A DNA stretch of 64,000 nucleotides, from contig NZ_CP011125.1 in NCBI RefSeq assembly GCF_000737325.1, positions 9,486,001 to 9,550,000 on the forward strand. The letters run 5' to 3'. Position 1 is the stretch's first letter; each line of letters begins with the position of its first letter. Under the pieces are notes generated by a model. It was not told where the DNA came from, did not search any database, and worked only from the letters and a program-made list of their open reading frames with translations. This DNA is from Sandaracinus amylolyticus. GTDB taxonomy: Bacteria; Myxococcota_A; Polyangia; Polyangiales; Sandaracinaceae. Position numbers and translations under genes: made by a program. This document shows positions 53,849-61,757 of the stretch, one piece after another.

Positions 53849-54712
53849 ATGCAGACGTTCTTGCCGTACGCGTCCTTCGAGGAGAGCGCGCGCTGTCTCG
53901 ACTCGCTGCGGCTCGGCAAGCAGCGCGTCGAGGTGCTGCAGATCCTCCGCGCGTCGATGCTCGAGGACTACGGCTGGCAGACGCATCCCGTGGTCTGCAT
54001 GTGGCGCGGCCACGAGGACGCGCTGATCGCGTACGGGCTCGCGATCTCCGACGAGTGGATCCGGCGCGGACATCGCGACACGTGCCTCGCGCAGATCGCG
54101 GAGTTCTCGACGCATCGACGACCTCCCACCGAGCGCGAGCTGATCGAGCGCGGAGCGATGCCGCCGTGGCTCGGCGACGAGGCGCTGCATCGCTCGCATC
54201 GGTCCGCGCTGCTGCGCAAGCACCGCGATCACTACGCGCCCTTCTTCGAGCGCGATCTGCCCGACGATCTGCCGTACGTCTGGCCCGTGCCGTGCGCGGC
54301 GCCGGACACGGCGCGCGAGCCGATCGCGGCATGGGTCCTCCGCGCCGAGACGCGCGCGATGCTCGGACGCTTCGTGCGCGACGGCGTGGTCGCGCTGCCC
54401 GACGCGGACGCACACAGCGGGACCAAGAGCGCGCGGATGACGCGCGCGTTCGTCGAGGACGCGAAGATCGGCGACGTGATCCTGGTGCCCGACGAGGCGC
54501 GCCTGCTCGTGGGCGAGATCACCAGCGACGCGCGCCACGAGCGACGGCGGAGGCGCCCGCACGTGCGCGACGTGCGGTGGCTCGGGGAGCTCGACCGCCG
54601 CGCGCTCCGCCGCCCGGTGCGCCTCCAGGATCCGAGCCTCTTCTTCGCGCTGCGTGGCGAGGACGATCCCCGTCTCGCGATGACGGCGAGCGCGTCGTCG
54701 GCGCGCGTGTGA
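53849..54712 (+). CDS. MSMEG_6728-type protein (pyrimidine-dimer glycosylase-like) with PUA/EVE-like C-terminus
   Basis: 287 residues. The start MQTFLPYASFEESARCLDSLRLGKQRVEVLQILRASMLEDYGWQTHP matches the family of actinobacterial proteins related to T4 endonuclease V (pyrimidine dimer DNA glycosylase fold), including the (R)LGKQRVE and HP.V.MW segments. The C-terminal third (GTKSARMTRAFVEDAKIGDVILVPDEARLLVGEITSD) resembles a PUA/EVE-like domain that reads modified bases. The combination suggests DNA repair or recognition of altered DNA. It probably has its own promoter, 136 bp after the preceding gene. Confidence 0.7.
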   Translation: MQTFLPYASFEESARCLDSLRLGKQRVEVLQILRASMLEDYGWQTHPVVCMWRGHEDALIAYGLAISDEWIRRGHRDTCLAQIAEFSTHRRPPTERELIERGAMPPWLGDEALHRSHRSALLRKHRDHYAPFFERDLPDDLPYVWPVPCAAPDTAREPIAAWVLRAETRAMLGRFVRDGVVALPDADAHSGTKSARMTRAFVEDAKIGDVILVPDEARLLVGEITSDARHERRRRRPHVRDVRWLGELDRRALRRPVRLQDPSLFFALRGEDDPRLAMTASASSARV

Positions 54713-54794
54713 TCGGGACGGCGTCGCGGACGATTTCGCCACCACTGCGCTCGTCTCGCTCCACTCATGTCGCGAGAGGAGCGGAACCGACAGG

Positions 54795-56057
54795 ATGTCC
54801 GACCGACGGACCTCGATCCTCGTGATCGCGATCATCGCGCTGGGCTGCGCGAACGAGCGCCCGGCAGACGAGCTCGACGGCGGCCTCGCGCCCGACGCCG
54901 CGACCCGCGACGCACGCGTGGTGGACGTCGACGCGGCACCCCCGCCCGCGCTCGACGGCGGCCTCGGCCCGCCGGATCTCCCGGTGCTCGATCCGCCCTC
55001 GCACGGCGGCACGATCACGTTCCAGCAGATCGGCGCGACCGGCTGGTACCCGAGCGTGCGCGATCCCGAGGTCGGCCCGTGCGACGCGTACGACGCGAGC
55101 GGCTGCTGCATGGCGCGCCACGAGGTCACGAGCGATCGGCTCACCCCGTGGAACGAAGATCTCGTGCTCACGCTGCGCGGCCCGATGAACGTCGCACAGC
55201 TCGCGGTGTACCAGCCGAGCGGCGACGGTTGGTCGCTGGTCTCGGCGTGGGATCGGCGCGCCGCGTCGAGCCCGCGCGGCCTCTCGTTCCGCGGCAACGA
55301 CACCGAGTCGGAGGGCTTCGACGGCGCGATCGGCACCGAGTGCCTCGTCGATCTCGCGACCGACGTCCCGTTCCCGTGCGGGCCCGGCAGCGAGCCCTTC
55401 TGCAGCGGCGAAGGACGCCACCACGGCTGGGCCGGCTCGAAGCTCTTCGTCCTGCTCGCGCGCATGCCGCACGTCGGTGATCCCGAGGCCGGCACGCCGT
55501 GCTCCGAGGGCCCGGGCGGCAACTGGTACGACGCGCCGTGGATCGGCCTGAGCCTCGGCGAGCTCGCGCGCGCCGGCGCGTTCTCGAGCTGCCAGTGCTA
55601 CGCGCGCAACCCCGCGGAGTGGTGGCTCGGCGACGGCTGCGGGCAGTTCAACGTGTTCGAGGTCGTCAACGACAACAACGAGTATCGGAACCTCGACGTC
55701 TTCAGCACGAACTTCTTCGGCTACGGCGGCTACGTCGGCGAAGGACCGTGCGGCGCGCGCTGCGACGTGTCGCGGCTCGGGCCCGAGGTCGATCTGATCG
55801 ACAAGACGACGATCGCCGAAGCCGCGGCGGGCGCGGTCGCGAGCCCGGAGCGCGGCCCCGGCGCGGCCTTCCGCCGGCCGTCCGCGGGCTATCGCTACTT
55901 CGTCGTGCTGCTCGACGAAGCGTCGCGCACCGTGCAGCTCGCGATCGTCCACCCGTCGCAGATCCCCGCCGCCGCGAGCCCGCTGCTGCCCGCGCTCCCC
56001 GCCGAGATCGACGGCGACGTGGTGCGCGGCCTCCTCGACCTACGGCTGCCGCGATGA
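54795..56057 (+). CDS. TOS1-like (DUF2401-type) putative glycoside hydrolase lipoprotein
   Basis: 420 residues. The lipoprotein signal ends ALGC, followed by an Asp/Ala-rich linker to about residue 65. The catalytic-type body matches fungal Tos1/YJL171C cell-wall proteins. It has the N-terminal TFQQIGATGWYPSVRDPEVG and the C-terminal AWIG-like core DAPWIGLSLGELARAGAFSSCQC. The acidic signature DGCGQFNVFEVVN parallels GCGEFD(V/I)FEV of the fungal family. Fungal members are covalently attached to beta-1,3-glucan and are putative glucan-modifying enzymes. It is the first gene of a three-lipoprotein operon, and its stop overlaps the next ATG (ATGA). The fungal resemblance is the unusual point. 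Confidence 0.75.
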   Translation: MSDRRTSILVIAIIALGCANERPADELDGGLAPDAATRDARVVDVDAAPPPALDGGLGPPDLPVLDPPSHGGTITFQQIGATGWYPSVRDPEVGPCDAYDASGCCMARHEVTSDRLTPWNEDLVLTLRGPMNVAQLAVYQPSGDGWSLVSAWDRRAASSPRGLSFRGNDTESEGFDGAIGTECLVDLATDVPFPCGPGSEPFCSGEGRHHGWAGSKLFVLLARMPHVGDPEAGTPCSEGPGGNWYDAPWIGLSLGELARAGAFSSCQCYARNPAEWWLGDGCGQFNVFEVVNDNNEYRNLDVFSTNFFGYGGYVGEGPCGARCDVSRLGPEVDLIDKTTIAEAAAGAVASPERGPGAAFRRPSAGYRYFVVLLDEASRTVQLAIVHPSQIPAAASPLLPALPAEIDGDVVRGLLDLRLPR

Positions 56058-56932
56058 GCGCGCGCTGGCTCTGGGCGCTCCTGGTCGTCGGCTGCGCGTG
56101 CGAGAGCACGCCGAGCGACGACGTCCGCGACGACGCGAGCACGCCGCCGGTGGTGCGCGGATGCAAACGCGGCGTCGCGTACGGGCATCACTCGATCGCC
56201 GACTTCGCCGCGCTCGGGCCGGCGATCTCGTGGTGGTACAACTGGCACCACCTGCCCGACGACGCGCTGCGCGACGGCAGCTATCGCGCGCAGGGCGTCG
56301 AGTACGTGCCGATGGTGTGGGGCCGCGACTTCGACGCCGACACGCACGTCCGCGAGATCCCCGAGGGCGCGACGACGCTGCTCGGCTTCAACGAGCCGAA
56401 CTTCGCATCGCAGGCGAACCTGTCCGCGGCGGACGCCGCGGCGCTGTGGCCCGAGGTCGAGCGCATCGCGGACGAGCGCGGCCTGCTGCTCGTCTCCCCC
56501 GCGGTGAACTACTGCGGCGGCGACTGCCAGGACACCGATCCGTTCCGTTACCTCGAGGAGTTCTTCGCTGCGTGCCCCGACTGCCGCGTCGATCGCATCG
56601 CGATCCACGTCTACGTCGGCTGCCGTCCCGAGGGCGACGATCAGGCGCGCTGGCTGATCGATCACGTGCGGCGCTACGAAGAGCGCTTCACGCAGCCGAT
56701 CTGGCTCACGGAATTCGCGTGCACCGATGCCGCGAACGTCGACGAGCAGATCGCGTTCCTCGAGGACGCGGTCGCGTTCCTCGAGAGCGATCCGCGCATC
56801 GAGCGCTATGCGTGGTTCTCGGGGCGCTTCGAGGGGATCGACCACGTCGATCTGCTCGGCGCCGACGGCGAGCTGACCGCGCTGGGACGCGCCTACGTCG
56901 AGGCGCCCGCCTCGCCCGACTGCGAGCGATGA
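56054..56932 (+). CDS. GH128 (Asl1-like) endo-beta-1,3-glucanase lipoprotein
   Basis: 292 residues. The signal ends VVGCAC, with the first cysteine as the likely lipid site. The TIM-barrel body reads KRGVAYGHHSIADFAALGPAISWWYNWH. The acid/base glutamate sits in LLGFNEPNFASQANLSAADA. The nucleophile lies in PIWLTEFACTDAA, and YAWFSGRF follows near the end. These are the Asl1/GH128 landmarks. Characterised members cut beta-1,3-glucan of fungal walls. Its ATG overlaps the stop of the TOS1-like gene by four bases. Together they should be made in equal amounts and placed on the cell surface. Confidence 0.85.
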   Translation: MSARWLWALLVVGCACESTPSDDVRDDASTPPVVRGCKRGVAYGHHSIADFAALGPAISWWYNWHHLPDDALRDGSYRAQGVEYVPMVWGRDFDADTHVREIPEGATTLLGFNEPNFASQANLSAADAAALWPEVERIADERGLLLVSPAVNYCGGDCQDTDPFRYLEEFFAACPDCRVDRIAIHVYVGCRPEGDDQARWLIDHVRRYEERFTQPIWLTEFACTDAANVDEQIAFLEDAVAFLESDPRIERYAWFSGRFEGIDHVDLLGADGELTALGRAYVEAPASPDCER

Positions 56933-56943
56933 GGAGCGGAGCG

Positions 56944-57675
56944 ATGAGGAGATTCGCGATCGCCGGCACGCTGATCTGCGTGCTCGGATGCAGCAGTCCG
57001 CCGTCGGGCTCGGAGGATGCCGGCACGCGCCCGCCGGACGATGCGCGCCCGAGCGAGACCGACGCGCGGCCGAGCGAGACCGACGCCGCACCGATCGACA
57101 CCGACTGCGCGATCGACGGCGACGGACGCACCACGCTCGTGTTCTTGAACAACTGCTCAAGAATGTTGGAGATGCGCGGGAGCGACATCGAGAGCGCGTC
57201 GATCGCGCCCGGCGCGACGGCGTGCCGCGACATCGGGAGCGCCGACGAAGAGCTCTCCGCGAAGCGCTACTGGGGCTTCCTCGGCGACGATCCGGGCCCG
57301 GAGCGCCACACGCTCGCGGAGTTCACGTTCAACACCGACTTCCACGACTTCGACTGGTACAACATCAGCCACGTCGACGCGCACAACCTCACGATGCGCA
57401 TCACGCCGCGCGCGCGGCCCGACTGCGACACGTTGCTCTGCGACGATCCCGCGCTGCTCGCGGAGTGCCCCGACGTCGGGCGGTACGAGGACGCGTCGGG
57501 CGAGCTCGTCTCGTGCGTCAGCCCGAGCCGCGACGACCCGGAGAGCGAGGTCGCGCTCCACTTCGAGTCGTGCGAGGACGGCTACGCGTGGTCGGGCGAC
57601 GATCAGCGCGGCGAGGACCGCAGCCCGGTGCGCGCCTGCGCCGGCGAGGACTGGGAGATCGTCTTCTGCCCGTGA
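56944..57675 (+). CDS. Thaumatin-like protein lipoprotein (GH152-like)
   Basis: 243 residues from ATG 56944, which has GAGGAG about seven bases upstream; ATG 56929 overlapping the previous stop is also in frame. The lipoprotein signal ends VLGC. After a linker with DARPSET repeats the thaumatin fold begins: TTLVFLNNCSRMLEMRGSD, then TLAEFTFNTDFHDFDWYNISHVDAHNLTMRITPRA. Cysteine pairs include CDTLLCDD, AECPDVG and VSC. The D-x-Y-(N/D)-(I/V)-S-x-V-D-x-x-N-L run is the family hallmark. Many thaumatin-like proteins bind or cut beta-1,3-glucan and are antifungal. Third gene of the operon. Confidence 0.8.
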   Translation: MRRFAIAGTLICVLGCSSPPSGSEDAGTRPPDDARPSETDARPSETDAAPIDTDCAIDGDGRTTLVFLNNCSRMLEMRGSDIESASIAPGATACRDIGSADEELSAKRYWGFLGDDPGPERHTLAEFTFNTDFHDFDWYNISHVDAHNLTMRITPRARPDCDTLLCDDPALLAECPDVGRYEDASGELVSCVSPSRDDPESEVALHFESCEDGYAWSGDDQRGEDRSPVRACAGEDWEIVFCP

Positions 57676-57678
57676 CGC

Positions 57679-58251
57679 TCAGCGCAGACGATCGAGATCG
57701 GTCCAGAGCTCGGCGACGACGAGCGTGGCTCCGACCGACTCGAGGTCGACCACACCCTCGCGCACGCCCGTCGTGACCAGCCACTTGCCGGGCTCGATGC
57801 GGTGGTGGTGCTCGACCGTGCGATCCTCGATCGAGACGAGCAGGTAGTCGGTGAACGAGTCGATCGAGCGGTAGTGGACGAGCTTCCCGCCGCGGTCGTA
57901 GTCGGCGGTCGAGGGCGAGAGCACCTCGACGATCAGCGTGGGGTTCACGATCGCACGGTCGTCCCGCTCGTCGTGGCGCAGCGCGCCACATACGACGATC
58001 GCATCGGGGTAGTGATATGCCCGCGTGCGCGGCGTCGAGATCTTCAGGCCTTCACCGAACGCGACGCAGGGCTTCCCACGGAGTGCGGTCCTGAGCGCGA
58101 AGTACACGTTCCCGACGACCGCGACGTGCTGAGGGCTCCCGCCCGCCATCGCGAACGCCTCGCCGTTCACGTACTCCCAGCGCTCGTCGCTCCCGCGATC
58201 GAGCGCGATGTACTCCTCGACCGTCATCCGGCGCAGGTCGCGGGCTTCCAT
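57679..58251 (-). CDS. Uma2-family protein (DUF820, restriction-endonuclease-like fold)
   Basis: 190 residues. Landmarks: MTVEEYIALDRGSDERWEYVNGEAFAMAGGSPQH, then YHYPDAIVVCG, NPTLIVEVLSPSTADYDRGGKLVHYRSI and DYLLVSIEDRTVEHH. The PD and E(V)LSPST residues form the PD-(D/E)xK-like site. The family is expanded in cyanobacteria and some myxobacteria, and its role is unproven. It is convergent with the thaumatin-like gene (3-bp gap) and divergent from the ABC-F gene. Confidence 0.85.
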   Translation of the reverse strand: MEARDLRRMTVEEYIALDRGSDERWEYVNGEAFAMAGGSPQHVAVVGNVYFALRTALRGKPCVAFGEGLKISTPRTRAYHYPDAIVVCGALRHDERDDRAIVNPTLIVEVLSPSTADYDRGGKLVHYRSIDSFTDYLLVSIEDRTVEHHHRIEPGKWLVTTGVREGVVDLESVGATLVVAELWTDLDRLR

Positions 58252-58325
58252 GACGCTCAGGATAGCAGCGATCCCTCGCAGCCTCCGCTTGCGCTGCGTC
58301 TCACGTCTGCGAACCTCCGCGCCTC

Positions 58326-59948
58326 GTGATTCGTCTCGATTCGGTCAGCAAGCAGCACGGCGGCCAGATCCTCTTCCTCGACGCCTCGATGAGCGTCTTC
58401 AAGGGCGAGAAGGTCGGCCTCGTCGGGCCCAACGGCGCAGGAAAGTCGACGATCTTCCGGATGATCGTGAAGGACGAGGCGCCCGACTCGGGCGGCGTCG
58501 TCATCGAGAAGAACGTCACGATCGGGCACTTCTCCCAGGACGTCGGCGAGATGTCGGGGCGCAGCGTGCTCGAGGAGACGATGGCGGGCGCGGGCGAGGT
58601 CTCGAAGGTCGCGCACGAGCTCCACGAGCTCGAGGCCGCGATGGCCGATCCCGCGCGCGCCGACGACCTCGACAAGATCGTCGAGCGCTTCGGCGAGGTG
58701 CAGGCGCGCTTCGACGAGCTCGACGGCTACGGGCTCGAGTCGCGCGCCCAGGAGATCCTCGCGGGCCTCGGCTTCGCGCCCGAGGTGATCGCGAACGACG
58801 TCGGCAAGCTCTCCGGCGGTTGGAAGATGCGCGTCGCGCTCGCGCGCATCCTGCTGATGAAGCCCAGCGCGCTGCTCCTCGACGAGCCCACGAACCACCT
58901 CGACATCGAGTCGATCCTCTGGCTCGAGCGCTTCCTGCGCGACTTCGAGGGCGCGCTGATCATGACCTCGCACGATCGCGAGTTCATGAACCGCCTCGTC
59001 ACGAAGATCGTCGAGATCGACGGCGGCGAGCTCACGACGTACTCGGGCAACTACGACTTCTACGAGCAGCAGCGCGCGATCGCGGCGCAGCAGCAGGAAG
59101 CGCAGTTCGCGCGCCAGCAGGCGATGCTCGCGAAGGAAGAGGCGTTCATCGCGCGCTTCAAGGCGCGCGCCTCGCACGCGGCGCAGGTCCAGTCGCGCGT
59201 GAAGAAGCTCGAGAAGATCGAGAAGATCGAGCCCCCCAAGCGCCGTCGCGTGATCGAGTTCGACTTCCCCAAGCCGCCGCGCTCGGGCGACGACGTGGTG
59301 AAGCTCGAGCACGTCGAGAAGGGCTACGGATCGAAGCGCATCTATCGCGACTTCGACTTCCTGATCCGCCGGCGCGAGCGGTGGTGCGTGATGGGCATCA
59401 ACGGCGCGGGCAAGAGCACGCTGCTCAAGCTGATCGTCGGCGAGTCCACGCCCGACGCGGGCGCGGTCACGATGGGCGCGAGCGTGAAGCTCGGGTACTT
59501 CGCGCAGCACGCGATGGAGGTGCTCGACCCCGATCGCACCGTGATCGACTCGCTGCAGGACGCGCATCCGCGCGCGTCGCTCGGCTCGCTGCGCACCTGC
59601 GCGGGCGCGTTCGGGTTCTCGGGCGACGACGTCGAGAAGAAGTGCCGCGTGCTCTCGGGCGGCGAGAAGGCGCGTCTCGTGCTCGCGAAGATGCTCTACG
59701 AGCCGCCGAATTTCCTCGTGCTCGACGAGCCGACGAACCACCTCGATCTCGCGACGAAGGAGATGCTCACGAAGTCGCTCGCGGACTTCGAGGGCACGAT
59801 GATCTTCGTTTCGCACGATCGCTCGTTCCTGCGCTCGCTCTCGAACCGCGTGCTCGAGGTCGGCCACGAGAACGGACCGCGCGTGTACGGCGGCGGGTAC
59901 GTCGAGTACGTCTCGCAGACCGGCTACGAAGCGCCCGGCGTCCGATGA
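58326..59948 (+). CDS. ABC-F family ATPase (EttA/Uup/YbiT-like)
   Basis: 540 residues from GTG 58326. Two ATP-binding cassettes: Walker A GPNGAGKST (about residue 35) with LSGGWKMRVALARIL and LLLDEPTNHLD; and GINGAGKST (about 357) with LSGGEKARLVLAKML and LVLDEPTNHLD. The basic linker between them (EAFIARFKARASHAAQVQSRVKKLEKIEKI) is the P-site tRNA-interaction motif of ABC-F proteins. No membrane part. ABC-F proteins act on ribosomes, for instance in relieving stalled translation or antibiotic effects. Its stop overlaps the ATG of the cupredoxin gene. Confidence 0.9.
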   Translation: MIRLDSVSKQHGGQILFLDASMSVFKGEKVGLVGPNGAGKSTIFRMIVKDEAPDSGGVVIEKNVTIGHFSQDVGEMSGRSVLEETMAGAGEVSKVAHELHELEAAMADPARADDLDKIVERFGEVQARFDELDGYGLESRAQEILAGLGFAPEVIANDVGKLSGGWKMRVALARILLMKPSALLLDEPTNHLDIESILWLERFLRDFEGALIMTSHDREFMNRLVTKIVEIDGGELTTYSGNYDFYEQQRAIAAQQQEAQFARQQAMLAKEEAFIARFKARASHAAQVQSRVKKLEKIEKIEPPKRRRVIEFDFPKPPRSGDDVVKLEHVEKGYGSKRIYRDFDFLIRRRERWCVMGINGAGKSTLLKLIVGESTPDAGAVTMGASVKLGYFAQHAMEVLDPDRTVIDSLQDAHPRASLGSLRTCAGAFGFSGDDVEKKCRVLSGGEKARLVLAKMLYEPPNFLVLDEPTNHLDLATKEMLTKSLADFEGTMIFVSHDRSFLRSLSNRVLEVGHENGPRVYGGGYVEYVSQTGYEAPGVR

Positions 59949-60496
59949 CGCGGCGCCTCGTGGCCACGCTCGCGATCGCGTGCGCGCTCGCAGCGTGCGG
60001 AGACGACGGCGCCGCGCCCGCGGACGCGAGCGTCGCGATCGACGCGGCGAGCGTCGATGCCAGCCACGCGCACGGGCACGACGCGGGGACCGGCGACGCT
60101 GCGACCGACGTGGATGCGTCGAGCGACGCCAGCACCGGCGACGCCGGTCCCGTGATCCATGGCTGCTCGCGCGGCGTGGCGATGGACCTCACCGACCGCG
60201 AGAGCGTCGAGATCCGCTTCAGCGACGAGTCGCAGGCGTACTCGCCGGCGTGCATCGCCGTCGCGGAGGGCACGACCGTCACGTTCCTCGGCGACTTCTC
60301 GGCGCATCCGCTGCGGGCCGGTCGGGTGATCGCGGGGACGCCGACGCCCGACGCGGAGGGCACGACACCGCTGCCCACGACGACGCACGCCGGCGGGAGC
60401 AGCGCGAGCTTCGTGATGAGCCCCGCGGGCGCGTACGGCTACTACTGCGTGCCCCACGCGACGATCGGGATGGTCGGCACGATCTTCGTCGAGTGA
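59945..60496 (+). CDS. Plastocyanin/azurin-like cupredoxin lipoprotein
   Basis: 183 residues. The lipoprotein signal ends LAAC. An Asp/Ala/Ser-rich linker with HAHGHDAG (a possible metal-binding stretch) extends to about residue 75. The cupredoxin domain has type 1 copper ligands: His in FSAHPLRAG, Cys and His in GYYCVPHATIGM, and Met at the end. It is a predicted small electron carrier on the periplasmic or outer-membrane face. The ATG overlaps the stop of the ABC-F gene by four bases, an odd pairing of translation factor and copper protein. Confidence 0.85.
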   Translation: MTRRLVATLAIACALAACGDDGAAPADASVAIDAASVDASHAHGHDAGTGDAATDVDASSDASTGDAGPVIHGCSRGVAMDLTDRESVEIRFSDESQAYSPACIAVAEGTTVTFLGDFSAHPLRAGRVIAGTPTPDAEGTTPLPTTTHAGGSSASFVMSPAGAYGYYCVPHATIGMVGTIFVE

Positions 60497-60535
60497 AGCG
60501 CTTCGTCGAGTGAAGCGCTTCGTCGACTGAGGCGC
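60485..60535. repeat. Three tandem copies of a 17-bp unit at the cupredoxin stop
   Basis: TTCGTCGAGTGAAGCGC is repeated at 60485, 60502 and, with two changes, at 60519. The first copy contains the cupredoxin stop codon. The junction GAAGCGCTTC is itself a 10-bp palindrome. The extra copies look like a recent slippage event just after the stop. Confidence 0.85.
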
Positions 60536-60600
60536 CACGCCTCTCGTCATCGTGTCGTCACGATCGTGAGCTCGAGCGTTGCGCAGCGCTCGCCGTGAAC

Positions 60601-61686
60601 ATGATCGAGCGTGATCGCGCGGCGCGTCGCCGGGCGATCCGCAACGGACACGGTGTCATGGACGTGCTCACGAACCTGAGCGAGGCGACCGAGTACTCGA
60701 TGCCGCGGCTCCAGGCGATCATCGCGGCGTGGGTAATGAGCGCGCCGATGGAGCCGCGCGGGAAGGTCGCGCGCGGCGACGGGCACGTCGACGAGAGCGA
60801 GTACCGGAAGCAATCGATCTATTCGTTGCTCTATTCGCTGTATCGCAGCCTGGGCTCGGTCGAGAACGAGCACGGTGAGCGCTATCAGTTCACGTTCAAC
60901 ACGTGGGGCTACGCGTGGCCCGAGGCATGGGGACCGCCGCCCGCGCACCAGCACGATCCGCAGCGCTTCGGCCGCAACGCGTACTCGGGCCTGTTCCACT
61001 TCGACGCGGTCCAGCAGCTCGCGCGCGAGCGCGGCGGACGCCTGCACGTCGTCGAGCTCGGCTGCGGCACCGGCGCGGGCGCCGATCACGTGTGCACGAG
61101 CGTCCTCCCGAAGTGCACCTACGAGGCGATCGACATGCAGCTCGCGGGCGTGAGCACGTGCCGCGCGCAGTTCGCGCCCAAGCACCGCGGCCGCCTCGTC
61201 GCGACCCACGCCGACGCGACGCGCGCGCCGATCGACGACGAGGTCGCGGACGTCGTCGCGGTCTGCGAGACGCACGTGACCGACCAGGGCGAGGTCATGA
61301 CCGAGGAGGATCGCAAGTTCTTCCGCTCGGCGCGTCGCATCCTCAAGCGCGGCGGCTTCCTCGCCTGGGGCAACTCGATCCCCGAGCAGGCGTGGGCGTC
61401 GTCGTTCGAGTTCCTCGCGTCGATCGGCATGGAGGTCGTCGCGGTCGACGACGTGACCGACGAGGCAGTCCTCGCGCGCGATCTCGACGATCCGCGGATC
61501 CAGGCATACGTCGCGCACGCGCTCGCGCGGTTCCCGGCGTTCCGCATCCCGGTGTATGGGCCACAGCGACGTGTCGAGGCGGAGCTCGCGATGCGCAACC
61601 TCTGCCGGGCGCCCGGGACGCGGCTCTACGACGATCTCGCGACGCGCCGCGATCCGTACCGCGTGATCCTCGCCCGTCGTACGTGA
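60601..61686 (+). CDS. Class I SAM-dependent methyltransferase
   Basis: 361 residues from ATG 60601; GTG 60595 is also in frame. The SAM-binding motif I is HVVELGCGTGAGADHVC. The acidic motif II is YEAIDMQLAG, followed by VATHADATRAP and VADVVAVCETHV. The N-terminal 120 residues are family-specific (SEYRKQSIYSLLYSLYRSLG, PPAHQHDPQRFGRNAYSGLFHFD). The arrangement recalls phthiotriolone or sterol-type methyltransferases, so a lipid or polyketide substrate is possible but not shown. No adjacent biosynthetic cluster is seen. Confidence 0.75.
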   Translation: MIERDRAARRRAIRNGHGVMDVLTNLSEATEYSMPRLQAIIAAWVMSAPMEPRGKVARGDGHVDESEYRKQSIYSLLYSLYRSLGSVENEHGERYQFTFNTWGYAWPEAWGPPPAHQHDPQRFGRNAYSGLFHFDAVQQLARERGGRLHVVELGCGTGAGADHVCTSVLPKCTYEAIDMQLAGVSTCRAQFAPKHRGRLVATHADATRAPIDDEVADVVAVCETHVTDQGEVMTEEDRKFFRSARRILKRGGFLAWGNSIPEQAWASSFEFLASIGMEVVAVDDVTDEAVLARDLDDPRIQAYVAHALARFPAFRIPVYGPQRRVEAELAMRNLCRAPGTRLYDDLATRRDPYRVILARRT

Positions 61687-61757
61687 CGCGCGGCCCTGAT
61701 CGAACGGGCGGGAACCTCGGCGCGCCGGAGGTGTCCGCCTTCGAGATCAGGTAGAAC

